The translations under genes were made by a program, and so were the position numbers. DNA of 64,000 nucleotides from Diadophis punctatus similis (taxonomy: Eukaryota > Chordata > Lepidosauria > Squamata > Dipsadidae). Of the stretch, positions 1 to 11,839 are shown in pieces (within the stretch, counting starts at the first letter, position 1; every line of letters starts with the position of its first letter). Where the stretch lies: positions 7,166,501 through 7,230,500 of the forward strand of contig JALIGW010000028.1 in NCBI GenBank assembly GCA_023053685.1, read 5' to 3'. Under the pieces are notes generated by a model. The model had not been told where the DNA came from, made no database searches, and saw only the letters and a program-made list of their open reading frames with translations.

Positions 1-298
1 AGCCCAATGGGAAGCTTTACTTCATGGTTTTAACCCTAAGCATGTAAGTGAAGCATAAGAAGCAAAGAAGCAGGCAGACATCCAAATCTGGATAAGAACA
101 AAAGGATGAGAACAAAAAGCTGAATTCAGCAAAGGCTATTAAACCCAACATTATTTTGAAACTTGTTGTTTCAGATTAAAATTGCAGGTACAGCTTTAAA
201 AGAAAAACTTTACACATCCACAGCGTGGCTTGGTGGGCGTGGTGTGGCTTGGTGGGCGTGGCTTGGTGGGCATGGCAGGGGAAGGATACTGCAAAATT

Positions 299-546
299 TA
301 TTTTATTTATTTATTTGTGAGATTTATATACCGCCTCACAGTGCAAGCACTCTCTAAGTGGTTTACACCAGTAAGCAATGTATATTTATATTGCCCCCAA
401 CAATCTGGGTCCTCATTTTACCTACCTCGGAATGGAAGGCTGAGTCAACCTTGAGCCGGTGAGATTTGAACCGCTGACCTGCGGATCACAGTCAGCTAAA
501 GTGGCCTGCAGTACTGCCTCTAACCGCTGCGCCATCTCGGCTCTTA
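299..546 (-). mobile_element. tRNA-headed SINE, minus orientation
   Basis: On the minus strand it starts with GAGATGGCGCAGCGGTTAGA (A-box-like), then CGGTTCAAATCTCACCGG (B-box-like), CTCAAGGTTGACTCAGCCTT, a conserved body, and an ATAAATAAATAAAT tail. It shares its body with the copies at 13217, 29390 and 54250. Confidence 0.8.
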
Positions 547-642
547 TCTCGATTCCCACCCCACTCCAGGGGAAGGATACTGCAAAATCCCCATTCCCTC
601 TCCACACCTGGGGGAAGGATATTGCAAAATCTCCATTCCCAC

Positions 643-1016
643 CAGAGGTGGGTTCCTCCCAGTTCAGACCGGTTCGCCCAAACCAGTAGCAACCCACGGG
701 TGACATCACAATGACATCACGGAATCAGTTCAGTCGGTGCCGATCCGTGGATGCCGCCATTTTTTGGGGGGATTTTTTTTGAACTTTTTTTTTTTTTGAA
801 AAAAACATTTTTGGGGGAATTTTTTTCTGGGTCTTTTTTCTTCTGCACATGCGCAGAAGCCAAGTTTCCGGCACTGCGCATGCGTCACCATCTTGTTTTT
901 GGCTTTTTAAATTTTTTGGGGGGGCACTGCACATGTGCACATGCGCGAAGCACGGCATGGCCACATGTCGCGGGAGGAAGCGAACCGGCAGCGAGTTAAG
1001 TTAGAACCCACCCCTG
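643..1016. mobile_element. hAT-type MITE, family A (CAGAGGTGGGTTCC...)
   Basis: The element starts CAGAGGTGGGTTCCTCCCAG and ends AGAACCCACCCCTG, with flanking 8-bp duplications ATTCCCAC (635-642) and ATTCCTAC (1017-1024), 7 of 8 matching. The interior holds T-rich runs and a CATGCGCAGAAG-like block. The 8-bp duplication and CAG/CTG termini fit hAT transposons. It is nonautonomous, with no transposase. Confidence 0.8.
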
Positions 1017-1041
1017 ATTCCTACCCTACTCTGGGGCCAGC

Positions 1042-1132
1042 CAGAGGTGGTATTTGCCGGTTCTCCGAACTACTCAAAATTTCCGCTACCGGTTCTCCAG
1101 AACCTGTCAGAACCTCCTGCATTTCACCCCTG
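1042..1132. mobile_element. Short family A MITE copy
   Basis: Starts CAGAGGTGGTATTTGCCGGT and ends GCATTTCACCCCTG, with an internal ACCGGTTCTCCAGAAC. It sits 25 bp from the previous copy. No clean target duplication was found. Confidence 0.65.
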
Positions 1133-1193
1133 CTCTGGATTCTGCTACCTGGAATCTTCTGTAGCCTGGAATCTGGGAAAAACAGATACACAC

Positions 1194-3383
1194 CTGACTT
1201 CTCCAATAATTCCTCCAGCCAAACTCTGTAGGCTATTCCGTAATTCTTGCACCTCATGTCGCAACTCTATAAGGTTTCTGAGCACAAAATCAAGACGGTT
1301 TAAGACTTCAGCCTGCTCTTCATGTGTTAGAAGAGATGTATATGGAACGCTATCACCACCCTCCACTGGTTCTGGTCTCATCCATGGAACTAGTATGAGA
1401 AAAATAATTACCAAAAAGTTACTTCATCTGAACTGCACAAAACTGTGGCTAGTAGTTACTTTTAAAAATTTTAGACATGTGGACAAAACACAGAGTTGCA
1501 TACATGCATTTGATCGATTGGCCCTGAATCCTAATTTTATATCGTTATTTTTTAATCTACTGTAAACAAATATCAATTTAAATTTCTATGTGACATATTT
1601 CTGGGGCTGATGGGGTACAAATACCTCTATGTTAGATTAGAATAGGGACAGCATAGGGTTCCTGTTCATATACTCCACTGCCATATTCTGAGGAGGATCT
1701 CTTGGCATGCTGATGGATCTTGTTGCAGAGCTGGCACAGGAGCTTCCCTGGATATTAATGCAGAGGGACCTCAATTTTCATGCTTAGGAAGAGTATCTGG
1801 CAGGTTTTCCACAGTGACCATGGACTGTCCTAAGCAATCCTGGATGCCACACACATAGCTGAAAGCTATTTAATCTTCTCTTTATTTAGGAGGATTTATG
1901 TTGGCCATTGAGAGTTATTACACTGATATTGTGAGTACCACACTGATTACTAATAAATTCCTAAATGGCTTGGCTCCTAGGTTCTGGTACTGCCACTTTC
2001 TACAGGTAGAATCGACTTGACCTGTCCTACATGTTTGTCCAAGAAGGAATGCTGTGCATTGCTGTTCATATAAGCTAAGGACCCCGAAGAAGCTATTTCA
2101 TAGCTAGTGGGCACTGCTTATGGAGCACCTTCTTCTAAAGAGCAGATTAGCAACAACTGGCTTCACTTCAGAAGTCAGTCAAAATCATTATTATATCTAA
2201 AATGAGTTCTTAAATCTATTTTGTTTATTTTCGCAATATTTTTATGTTTTAGTTATACCATTTTATGCTTTTAGACATATTAATTACCAAAAGTCTCAGG
2301 ACTCATTCAAGCAGCAAGAAAGGGACCAATTTCACAGATAGATTCAGACATCTCACACAGAGATCCAGAGAAATGGGCCTGAACTGAGAAATCAGAGCCC
2401 AAATTTAGCTTTTGGAATGTATCTTATAATAATTCTGATAATACTGAAATGCAACAAGTTGGTATCACAGTAAACAGCCTTTATTTTCCTGGCAAGTGGC
2501 ATGGAAGAAGGATATGCATTAAAGATATAAATAGAAATAGTTACAGTTCTAATTCTATTTAAAAAGTCCTGTTTGCACTGTTGAAATTATTTTAAAATAA
2601 TCAGAATAGAATTCATGATTTCATTTAGGAGAACGAAGGGATTGTGGTCTCAAATCATATCTACGCTGGAAATAAGCAAAATAATATGGAACACTGGCAC
2701 TGAATTTCAAACTCAATGAGGAATAATGATCTAATATAATCTCTTACTACCAATTTGGTCTCATGGTTAAGACACCAGGGTAGAAACCAGGAGATTGTGG
2801 GTTCTTCTCCTGCCTTAGGCATGAACATCAGGCTCAGGTGATAAGCCAGCCATGAATTCCTGTCACAATTAAGGGATCAACACAGGGGTGGGCAAACTAT
2901 GGCTCTTTGAGGACCTGTGGACTTCAACTCCCAGAATTCCTGAGCCAGCCATGCATGCATAGCTGGCTCAAGATGCCATAGTTGGCTCCAACGATGGCAT
3001 CCTGAGCTCCAAAGAGCCATAGTTTGCCCACCCCTGGATCAACACATAGTTGATCCCTAAGAAAAAAAAATGGCCCCTGCACTAGTGGGAAAAATGCTAG
3101 GAAGAAAAATATATATTATTACTCTGCGTAAGTACAGTCTTGAATAACTAAAAATGCAAAATAAATTAATCATTGACTTACCCTGATTATAAGGCTGAAG
3201 GGTTTCTGCCTGTTCATGAACATACATAGCATTTTGCTGACAATGTAGAACTGGATATATTGAGTTGTTTTTCTGACTGGGCTTCTTTCTCTTCTGTTTG
3301 TAGAAATAAAAGATGAGACCTATTCCTGCAGCTGTTCCAAGAACTATACCAAGTCCCACACGAATGACCACTGCTTTGGACAT
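1194..3383 (-). CDS. RMDN3: RMDN3 (PTPIP51), first two coding exons, partial
   Basis: Regulator of microtubule dynamics 3 is an outer mitochondrial membrane protein that tethers mitochondria to the ER through VAPB and carries a C-terminal TPR-like lipid-transfer domain. Seen here: exon 1 at 3182-3383 (ATG at 3381-3383 read in reverse, donor gtaagt, phase 1) and exon 2 at 1194-1389 (acceptor ctag, donor gtgtgt, phase 2). Exon 1 encodes a hydrophobic anchor at about residues 9-28 (VGLGIVLGTAAGIGLIFYFY) followed by a basic KQKRKK stretch. Exon 2 encodes the charged segment VLNRLDFVLRNLIELRHEVQ then SLQSLAGGIIGEVR, matching the human coiled-coil region ([20 protein letters not shown]). Exon phases agree (1 then 2). 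The FFAT-like motif and TPR region are not in the window and must lie left of base 1. A GC-rich palindromic MITE starts 13 bp upstream of the ATG, which may itself sit in an exon with an acceptor AG at 3391-3392. Confidence 0.93.
2745..2850 (+). mobile_element. Sauria SINE 5' fragment
   Basis: Has TCATGGTTAAGACACCAG, GAGATTGTGGGTTCTTCTCC and TGCCTTAGGCATGA, matching the tRNA-like head of the copy at 6801. The tail is missing. Confidence 0.65.
2883..3036. mobile_element. hAT MITE (CAGGGGTGGGCAAACTATGG) in RMDN3 intron 1
   Basis: 154-bp near-palindrome. Its termini are CAGGGGTGGGCAAACTATGG and CCATAGTTTGCCCACCCCTG, perfect inverted repeats over at least 20 bp. The exact target duplication GATCAACA lies at 2875-2882 and 3037-3044. 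Intact ends suggest a fairly recent insertion. Confidence 0.92.
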
Positions 3384-3396
3384 GATTCATCTGAAG

Positions 3397-3663
3397 CAGG
3401 GGTGGGTTCCTACCGGTGCGGTCTTGCCCGTTCGTCGCCGGAGAAGCTGGCGGCGTTCGCGGCGCGGGGCTTCCCCCGCCCGCTTTCCCCGGCCGCCGGA
3501 ACGCCGCCATTTGCGTTCTTTTGCCCTCTGCACTTTGCCCTCTGCGCAAAAGGACGCAAATGGCGGCGTCCCGGCGGCCGGGGAAAGCGGGCGGGGCAAG
3601 CCCCGCGCCGCGAACGCCGCCAGCTTCTCCGGCTCTGCGGCGACGAACGGGCAAGACCGCACC
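3397..3663. mobile_element. Family A MITE with long GC-rich palindrome, beside RMDN3 start
   Basis: Begins CAGGGGTGGGTTCCTACCGG. Positions 3415-3663 then form an inverted repeat with arms of roughly 115 bp that meet near 3539; the outer arm reads GCGGTCTTGCCCGTTCGTCG, mirrored at 3640-3660. The right terminal repeat (expected ...CCCACCCCTG) is missing, so this end is truncated or eroded. It is very CpG-rich. The left terminus is 13 bp upstream of the RMDN3 ATG. Confidence 0.7.
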
Positions 3664-4659
3664 AATTCTAAATTAAATAGAAAGAAATTAGCCCTTGCAG
3701 GACAAAGACCTACATCATATCATATTAACAGTAAACCATGTGAAGCTAAAATTACTCTTAAATATTTTTAAGAACAGCACATGGCAACATAAATGTCATT
3801 GTCTCAACTATATATACTTGACAGTATATTGTTTTAAAAAATAAGTATAATAATAAGTACAATAATGCTTTGTACGCTCAATAGCAATTCCTTGCTTAAT
3901 TTCACTAGTTAGATTTTTTTCTGAAAAAGTATCAGAACATTTCTTTAAAATGTAGACTTCACTTACATAATTGCTTGAAGACACAGGAGATAGTTTAAAG
4001 ACCCTGGATACTGAAAATAATGTGACTAGGCACTCCCCAATAGGTACCACTTCTGGAAAGTTTTGTATTATCTGATTTTTGCAAACTGGAAACCCGACCA
4101 AGCATCTTCTCCCTAAACCAAATTTACAAAATTCTCAAGGGATGGCTGACAAATGGATAAAAATGAAAGCCTCCACCTTAAGGCTCTTGTGGGTTTTGCT
4201 GCCCATCTTAAGGTTCACTCTACTATATTCATCTATATCCCCTATTGCTTTGGATCCATGAATAACAATTATTTTTCACACCTTAAAAATTATATGTCTT
4301 ATTAGAAAGTTGCATGAAGTCCAATTTATGTAAGTCAGGTCTTATACAACCTTGGAAGCCTCTGCACAAGAATGGGACCACCCAATTAAAAAGTTTTATG
4401 CATTTCCCTGTAGTACGAAATGACAAGCCGAGCACTCTAATATTAATTTCCACTTCAAAAGAGGATGCAATACCTATCTTCAGAGTTTGCAACCCTTTTA
4501 AAGAACAGTATCCATATTTTTGTTTGCAGGCCAAGTTTTCTTAATGAAACCAACGATACACATGGTGTCACATGATAGAGTATATTGCCCTTTTCTATGG
4601 TCAATGCTCATAGACAAAATCTATCTATGTTGTCACTCGGCGCCGAAAACGATTTGATG

Positions 4660-4660
4660 A

Positions 4661-4689
<29 letters not shown>
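4660..4689. repeat. (CAAT)n microsatellite
   Basis: About seven tandem CAAT units next to a CpG-containing stretch upstream of RMDN3. Confidence 0.9.
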
Positions 4690-4692
<3 letters not shown>

Positions 4693-5079
4693 ATACAATC
4701 CTGTGAAACAACGGATCTCAATAATTGGATTCCTTGCGTCTGGCGTAGCAGGGAACGAAATGTGAACAGCCCCAGCCACCGAATATGTTTTGACATGGAA
4801 ATTCAAATCTTGCCCACGCGGCTTAGAAGTGAAACTCAAAGAAGCCGCTAGCATGGAATCAGCTTTCGCTTCTTAGACTTAAAGGAAACCTGCCAACATC
4901 CACCACACCCACGCGACGACTTAAGAGACAGCGGGAAATAGCGCAGTGTGGCACTCGCTTTCGAGCGCACGTGTCGGGGGAATCGCTGGCATCCAGCGCC
5001 TCTCCAAAGCATTTGGTTCTGCATTTCAGAGGGAGGAGCCGTGTCAGCCTGTTCACACGCTGAAAAGCAAGGTGTCTAA

Positions 5080-5192
5080 TGCTTTTTCAAGAGACAACTT
5101 TCAAAGAAAAAGCAGAAAGTCCAGTTGCCTCTTGAAAAAAGCACCTTTGGAACAACCATGACCTGGATGACTGAGAATCTCTATAGACAAGG
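5080..5192. repeat. Copy of the 48920 repeat near the candidate RMDN3 promoter
   Basis: Has GAAAGTCCAGTTGCCTCTTG, AAAAAAGCACCTTTGGAACA and CATGACCTGGATGACTGAGA. A short inverted piece (TTTTTCAAGAGACAACTTTC) precedes it. Confidence 0.5.
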
Positions 5193-5409
5193 TGTCCCAT
5201 GTCGCCCTCGAGACGGATCGCGTTATTCGCCCCCCAGAACACATGCCTTTCTGCCCAACGAATGTAGAAACGATTTATTGCAGTGCAATCCCCAGGAACC
5301 TCAGTGAGATTTATGTCCGAAGGCAGAGCCGTATAAAAAGGGCCTTGTGGAGAAATAAAGCCGGCAGAGTCAAGCCAAACAAGGGGGAGCTACCAAACAA
5401 AACAAGCTA

Positions 5410-5770
5410 GACTCTCACCGCGTAATTTAAGTATTCCCAACACTTTTTCGCTTCCTGCGAGGTAGGATCTCAAGCGGCCACCGGCCACCGCGTTTTACCC
5501 CCCTTCACCTTCCTGCTCTGAAGCTGCACTTTCCCCATAGTCGCGTTACAATTATATCATTGCCTTGCCCCGCTGTTGGGCTTCACCTTTCAACTTTGCC
5601 CGGCTCTTGACAAGCCAGTGTTTTTTCGCCTGGGTATTAAAAAAAAATAATGGCGTGGAGAATTGACGCAAGGCCGCGCCTCTATTTCGTAAATTTGTTT
5701 GTTTCAAAGCACGTGCCTAAGGAGCCAATGAGGAAGAAAGGAGAAAGTGGGAAGGGCGGGAGAAGTGAAT
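5410..5770 (-). promoter_or_regulatory. Candidate RMDN3 promoter / 5' noncoding exon
   Basis: A moderately CpG-rich stretch upstream of RMDN3 holds CACGTG (5710-5715), CCAAT (5725-5729) and a GC box GGGCGGG (5754-5760). On the minus strand a possible splice donor GCG|GTGAGAGT lies near 5418. It could join to the acceptor AG at 3391-3392, seven bases before the RMDN3 ATG. This is inference from motifs and position; no transcript evidence is available. Confidence 0.35.
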
Positions 5771-6179
5771 GTCCTAAATCTATACCCACAGGCTTTGCGT
5801 TCACTTTTGTAGGTTTTATACCTTACACTTTTGCATTACGGTACCTGTAGGGCTAACTTAATACCCGCAGATTTATGAAAACCTATGTTAAATTTGAGCA
5901 GCTGGTCTGCAGCTAATGAAAGCATAGGTCTTTCCATAAAATTTGTTAAGTCAGAAAAGGTGCTACCAGATTCCTATATTTGAAGGAGGAAGAGGTTTTA
6001 CATAATATAAGACCACTTGATCACATCAGATGTCCACTTCAACTTTAATTAAATAATAAGGTATCTTCAAATTGGGAAACTTTACATAATAATTTATGCA
6101 AATGATCTGTCTCACAGCAATGGTTTCCTTATATATATTCTCTGTAAGTTGTATGTGTCTTCCTTAACTTTGGGTCTTC

Positions 6180-6370
6180 TACCGGAGGCCTGAGAGTTTA
6201 AGGATTCTGCATAGTATCTTAGCTGCTTCTAGCATTCCTGGCATCTGTTCGAGCTACTTTCCCACCTTAGGAGTCACAGCCCCAAGTGCTGCTGCTATTG
6301 ACCTTTATTTTCCACATCCTTTCTAGTTTCTCCTTCAGGCTGTGGTACTTTTCCATCTTCTCATACTTCT
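6180..6370 (-). pseudogene. Non-LTR retrotransposon C-terminal remnant (R4/Rex6-like?)
   Basis: The minus strand encodes KKYEKMEKYHSLKEKLERMW, then STWGCDS and TLRPPVEDP, resembling the EKYQDLKxEIxRxW...VVxGALG...LPG segment found at the C-terminus of some endonuclease-type LINEs. Assignment is tentative. Confidence 0.35.
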
Positions 6371-6800
6371 TCTTCCTGATGTTTATTTATTAGATTTTTT
6401 TATCCCATATTTATTACATTATAAGTAACTCAAGGTGGTGAACATATATTGCAATAAAAAGTAAGTAAAGCTTTTGTTGGCTTTCACCAAATATTTGAAC
6501 AAATATGCAGGTTGGTGTATACTCAATCAGGACCTCTGAAACAATTACACTGCTTAACATAAACAACAAAATTGGACGGTGGTATCATGCACAACCTGCT
6601 TTACAATTCTATGGCCAAAAGAAAGGTGGAAAAAATACAATTATTGCCTGTATATAAAACACATTTTAGCTTTGTTTTGAATGAATAAACATGTTATTTG
6701 CCAATCAATATGTATCGATGTGAGTAGGTGCACTTTCCATCAATTGATAGGGTTAGGGTTGGAAGACAGAAGACACAATTGATAATAAATGTAGCAGTGC

Positions 6801-6960
6801 CAATTTGGTGTAGTGATTAAGGTGCTGGCCTAAAAAGCAGAAGATTCTGAGTTCTAGTTCTGCCTTAGGCACGAAAGCTGGCTGGGTAACTTTGGACCAG
6901 TCGCTCTCTCTCAGCCCAACCCACCTCACAGGGTTGCTGTGAGGAAAATAGGAGGAGGAA
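6801..6960 (+). mobile_element. Sauria SINE
   Basis: Matches the known Sauria SINE layout: GGTGTAGTGATTAAGGTGCT head, GAGTTCTAGTTCTGCC, GCTGGCTGGGTAACTTTGGA, CAGTCGCTCTCTCTCAGCCC and CCTCACAGGGTTGCTGTGAG, followed by a simple repeat tail. Confidence 0.85.
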
Positions 6961-6962
6961 GG

Positions 6963-7009
<47 letters not shown>

Positions 7010-7017
7010 TGTATGTA

Positions 7018-7048
<31 letters not shown>

Positions 7049-7080
7049 AGGATTTATATATATATATATATATATATGAT
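6963..7080. repeat. Compound microsatellite AT / GTAT / GT / AT
   Basis: An AT run, then GTAT units, a GT run near 7024-7050 and a second AT run after AGGATTT. It forms the tail region of the Sauria SINE at 6801-6960. Confidence 0.9.
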
Positions 7081-8939
7081 TTTTGCTGATAAATGAAAAT
7101 AAAGGGAGACTATTATAGATCTATTTCGAGCTTATTTTGCTCTCGTCAGATAGCCATACCCCTTACTGGGATTTGAACCCGGGCCGGCTGCCTTGCAGTG
7201 CAGCAACTTAACCATTAGGCCATAGGCTCTGTTCCCAATCAGCTCTTTCACCAGGAAAGGGTTATATATGTTTTTCTGTCATGTTATCCTGGTGTACCCA
7301 AATATGGGAGAGAAAGAAAAAGTTTCCTTTTTAATGTTCAATGTAGTATTTAGCGCAGTGCTTTCCAAACCTTTTTCTTCATTACCCAAAACCACTTTTT
7401 ACCAATGTAGATAAAACACTTTAAATCATTGTAATTGGATAATGATTTTGTGTGTCATTACTCCCCCCCCAAAAAAATCCCACTTTCATCCTATTTTGGG
7501 TAATTTATCCAGGTTTGAGAAGCACGTGATGTGACTGAGACAAATAAAACACATGTCATGAGGTAAAACTTTTTTACTCTTCTACTTGTGCTACATGTTT
7601 TTATTTTTATAAGATTTTCTCATTACAAATAATAGTTGCTTTAAAAATGGCTTTGTTTCATGCTCAAAGCCACAGCTTAAGACTGAGCATTCCATTTAGT
7701 GCTATTAGAAATCTTGTTTTGGTCTGTCAGGTCTTGCTGGTGACGCAGGATCATTTGGTGAAAGTAAGTAGAATAGATTTCATTAGATAGACCTGTAGAG
7801 CTGAATGGGAAAAGGAAATGATTCTGAGGCCAAGGCTTCAGATTGTTATTTGTTGCCCTTTTGTTATCAATGCAGGGATAATAGAGGATCAAGGCTATGG
7901 GAGTTTACAGTTAGGTCTTTAAGGATATTAAAGATCGTATCTAGACCAATACATCATAGCTTGGATTGTACTGCCAGAATTTGGATAGACTTGCTAGCAC
8001 ATCTGCGTTTGTGAAAGTAATATCAAAGCATATATAAAATTAAACCATATCCCTGTTTTCATGATCTTTGTGGATTTCTTATAAAATTCTTGCCATTAGA
8101 ATGCGGGATTTCTAGTAAATCAAGTGTGTTTTGCAGATAAGTATGCTAAAATTAGTTTTAAACTATTCTGGATCTAAAATTTGAGGGACTGGCATTATGA
8201 CCTCAAAGAATTCTCACAAAGTGAGACAAAACATGTATATACTAAGAATAACCTTGTGAATATTTCACACACTATTTTTTAAACCCTGTAACTTTGGAAA
8301 TGAGACATCATTAAAATTTAATTGTAGCATTCTGGGTGATCAGTCCTTATCTCTTCCTCGTGAGCTTTTTTCTGGTCCCATTTTTTTTGATCTTGTATTT
8401 TTTTCAACATCTCTGGGTGATATCTCTATTGGATAATGTGTGATGTACCTTAAAAGTCTGGCCTAAAACTTAAAAGTTTTAAACAATCCACTCCCTGTTG
8501 TTGCTTCAGTCAGAGCCACAAATGCCTTTCTGCATTTCTATAAAACAAACAATAGTTTCTCTGTCTGGCTTAATTTGGCCCTAAGAATGATACTGCAATT
8601 GGACATGGTAGAGCTGTTTACCTTTCTCTAGTTTCCAGCAAGTATCTCACTATGCCATTTTCAAGCTGTACCTAGAGCATGTTTCATCCTTTTCTTTGTT
8701 TCATATGCAAATGTTGCCAAAGCAAAAAAGTCAGCAATTACATGGGATACAATTAAGGTTAGTTAAGAGGTTAAACTATTCTTGTCACAATGTCTTTATA
8801 ATTGAGAACTCATACATCTCTGAGCATTAGTGTGACAGGACTGGTTGGGGTGGGGCACTTGGTTCCAGCTTGCAAGGCAGCAAATCTTTGCCTCCTAGAT
8901 CTGTTACCTGTTGTGATGCTACATATAGTAACAGCAGTC

Positions 8940-9065
8940 CCAAAAGTGCTTTTTTCAAGAGGCAACTGGACTTTCTGATTTTTCTTTTAAGATGTTTTCA
9001 CTTCTCATCCAAGAAGCTTCTTCAGCTACTATGACCTGGATGACTGAGAATCTCCACAGACATAT
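8940..9065. repeat. Single-arm copy of the 48920 repeat
   Basis: Holds AGTGCTTTTTTCAAGAGGCA, TCATCCAAGAAGCTTCTTCA and GACCTGGATGACTGAGAATC, shared with 48920-49200 and 5080-5192. A related CAAATGTTTTACTACCCAGC block follows at about 9220. Confidence 0.55.
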
Positions 9066-9784
9066 AGTAACAGCAGTTCTTCATATGTAACATTTTATTT
9101 GCAGTTGCCCTAATGCAAGTACCAAATAACTGCTTGTAAATTCTTTCAATAGAAGAGAATGTATGTAGCTCAGGGTTGAAATGTGATGTCCTTGGTACTC
9201 TCTGAGCTTGATTGTTTGTTTGCAAATGTTTTACTACCCAGCGAAGTAACACTAGCATTTGTTAATTTAAAAAGACCAGAACACATCCCTTTCAGCAGCC
9301 AATGCCCAGAATAAAGAGGGATTAATATCAAGCAAATAATCAAGCAGAAAAAAATATTCCAATTAAGGAACTGCTAAGGAGCAAACCACATTCCCACCAA
9401 CACTGGCAATGCAAGCTTACTGTAAATAAAAAAGGAACCAAACTCCACATTCAATAGCACTGGTAATGTTACCTAGTTTGCACTTCTTCTTTGCAAGTGA
9501 CTTGTCAGGCAAGGTGTGTGCACAGTTTCCTTGCCTTCCATTTAGCTTTTTGTAATTGCAAGTTCCTGATCAGCTATGCTTGCACATATGTGTGTCCAAT
9601 GGGCAGTTTGTAAGGACCAAGGCCACTTGGAGAGGTGCCAATGGTTAAGTTTTCATTGTTTGGTTTAAATGTAAGTACTTAATTGGTTTGTGTGCTTATT
9701 AAGTAACATGATGTTCTATATCCATTGAACTGGTCAAAGAGGACATTGCAATGTTTTAATATTGCATAATAATATTGCATAATA

Positions 9785-9935
9785 ATATTGCGTGCATAAG
9801 CACACCATCGTGCCTACTGTCCCTGTCTTACTGTCCTATTGTCCTCATTTATCTGTACTTACTTTGCTTATGTTTATACCTATACCTGCTATCTTGTACA
9901 TGTTTGACAAACAAATAAATAAAAATAAAATCCAC
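9785..9935 (+). repeat. LINE 3'-end repeat with AAAT tail
   Basis: Shares CATAAGCACACCATCGTGCC, TACTGTCC repeats, ATGTTTGACAAACAAATAAA with the copy at 10885. Ends in an A-rich tail. Confidence 0.5.
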
Positions 9936-10884
9936 AATAATTTGTATCTCAGGGTTGACATCTTGCATTATTGGAGTTTTTGAACTTTAGTTTTTGGGTT
10001 GCAAATGCTTATTTTCCATCCTAACTTTGTAACTTTATTCATGCAGGACTTTTGGAGAAATGAAGTTTATTGATTGGCTAGGATTATATATGCACAGATA
10101 GATTGGTTTGCTACTTGTCCCCAAATTTTTCAGAACTCCAATGTCTCATATTGCCAAACAGAAGCTGTTTTCATATGACAGCTACAAAGACCAACAGTGC
10201 ATTCCTAAGAAATACATATATACAGGTACTATATTTGCATTTTTGCATAACCTGAAGCACCTTTTCAAATTATTTCCAAGATACAGCAGAATCCCAGTAT
10301 TTAAAGCTTACAGGATGTTACAGGAAAGAGCATTTTTACTACTTTATCAGTCAACAAATCCTGGAGAGGCAGTTGAAAATGTTTCCTATACTCTTGCAGA
10401 CAAATGACCATGCTTGAAAACTAAGATATTTCTACTATTTAAAAAGTTCTGGGAAAGCAACTTGAAAGGAACTATAAACAACATTAAATCTATTTTAAGG
10501 GTTGTTAGATTTGGAAGCCACACCCTTCTTTGTCCAAAGATTTACGTAGCTATCAGACTTTCTAATAATACTAGACTTAGCATTTGTTTACTTGCCTGCA
10601 GTGCTAGATTTAGAAAAAGGTAAGTAAGCAAGCTACAGCTTAGGGCCTCACAGGATGAGAAGCCTCTGAAAACAAACTTAAGTTTGATTATTTACATATT
10701 ACATTTTAATTTAAAGGTATTTATAATGCAAATAAAACAAAATATGAAAAAAATTAACTTGTTCTTAGATTATCTGCTTTTTGTAGCATTTTTTCCCAAG
10801 TAAATGAGAACTTTATTGGTATTTAACTTTAACCTTAGACTGTCTACAGTAGACCTCTCCCCATTTCTAAGAGGTCTGTAAGGG

Positions 10885-11046
10885 GTGTGCATAAGCGCAC
10901 CACCGTGCCTATCGTCCCTGTCCTACTGTCCTACTGTCCTACTGTCCTACTGTCCTCTTTTATCGGTACTTTTTACTTATGTTATGTTTATACAAACAAC
11001 TACTATACTGTACATTTTTGACAAAATAAATAAATAAATAAATAAA
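10885..11046 (+). repeat. LINE 3'-end repeat with AAAT tail, second copy
   Basis: CATAAGCGCACCACCGTGCC, then five tandem TGTCCTAC units (10919-10955), TTTTATCGGTACTTTTTACT and an AAATAAATAAATAAATAAAT tail. It lies about 1.1 kb from its sister copy in the same orientation. Confidence 0.5.
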
Positions 11047-11559
11047 TTTTAATTTTCCTTTCTGGTAGGATAAATCATTGTGACCTCATAGCTAGCAATC
11101 ACCATGTTTCTTTGCAAACGTCTGTAGACTTCTGCACAAATATCAGAATGGGTATCTTAAGCCAGTGTTTTTCTTAAAGGCATCAGATGATTTACTCCTC
11201 TTTCTTGAGCTAACTATCTGTGATGTTTTACCCACTGTTAAAAGAAATGAAATAAAAACAAAAACAGCCATGTTAAGACTTTTCATGATAGGAAGTTGCT
11301 AATCCTATTCATTGTGGTCCCTTATTATATCCCATCACAAAGCCAGGGTGCCATGAACAAGAAGACAGAGTCAGCTAAGCATGTCTCCAAAATTATTTCC
11401 TCAATTTAGTATGATGTAAACAATAAAAGTTCCCTTCTGCAACAAAAAAATGATGACAATGTCAGGAAGAAGCCAAATTAAAAAATGACACTAAGCACCC
11501 ACTGACAGCCTTCATTCATCAATGGGAAAGGTGTGCTTTTGAGGACTGCTGAACTAGTT

Positions 11560-11705
11560 CCTGCAGTTTTCTTGTCAAAGATTTTGGAAGTGATTTGCTA
11601 TTGCCTCTTTCCTAGGACTGAGAGAAAGTCACCCAGATGGTGACTAGAACTCGGACTCTGGGTTTCTATCCTGATGCCTTAACCATTATATCAAATTGGC
11701 TCTTA
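11560..11705 (-). mobile_element. Sauria SINE, minus orientation
   Basis: On the minus strand it reads AGAGCCAATTTGATATAATG, GGTTAAGGCATCAGGATAGA, then GAGTTCTAGTCACCATCTGG and GTGACTTTCTCTCAGTCCTA. It is diverged but colinear with the copy at 6801. Confidence 0.65.
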
Positions 11706-11839
11706 ATCAATAGAAGGCTCAGAGTATTTAATGTTGCAATTCACCTCTATCTGGAAAAAAACATTGATTGATCTTTGATTAAGTGCTGTCAAGGTGTTAA
11801 CAGGATGATCTATCCTCATCCTGGCCTTTTAGGTCTCTC

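Noticed and set aside
3214..3676. Several open frames on both strands
   Set aside because: They are translations of the GC-rich palindromic MITE; similar frames appear on both strands because the sequence is its own inverse.
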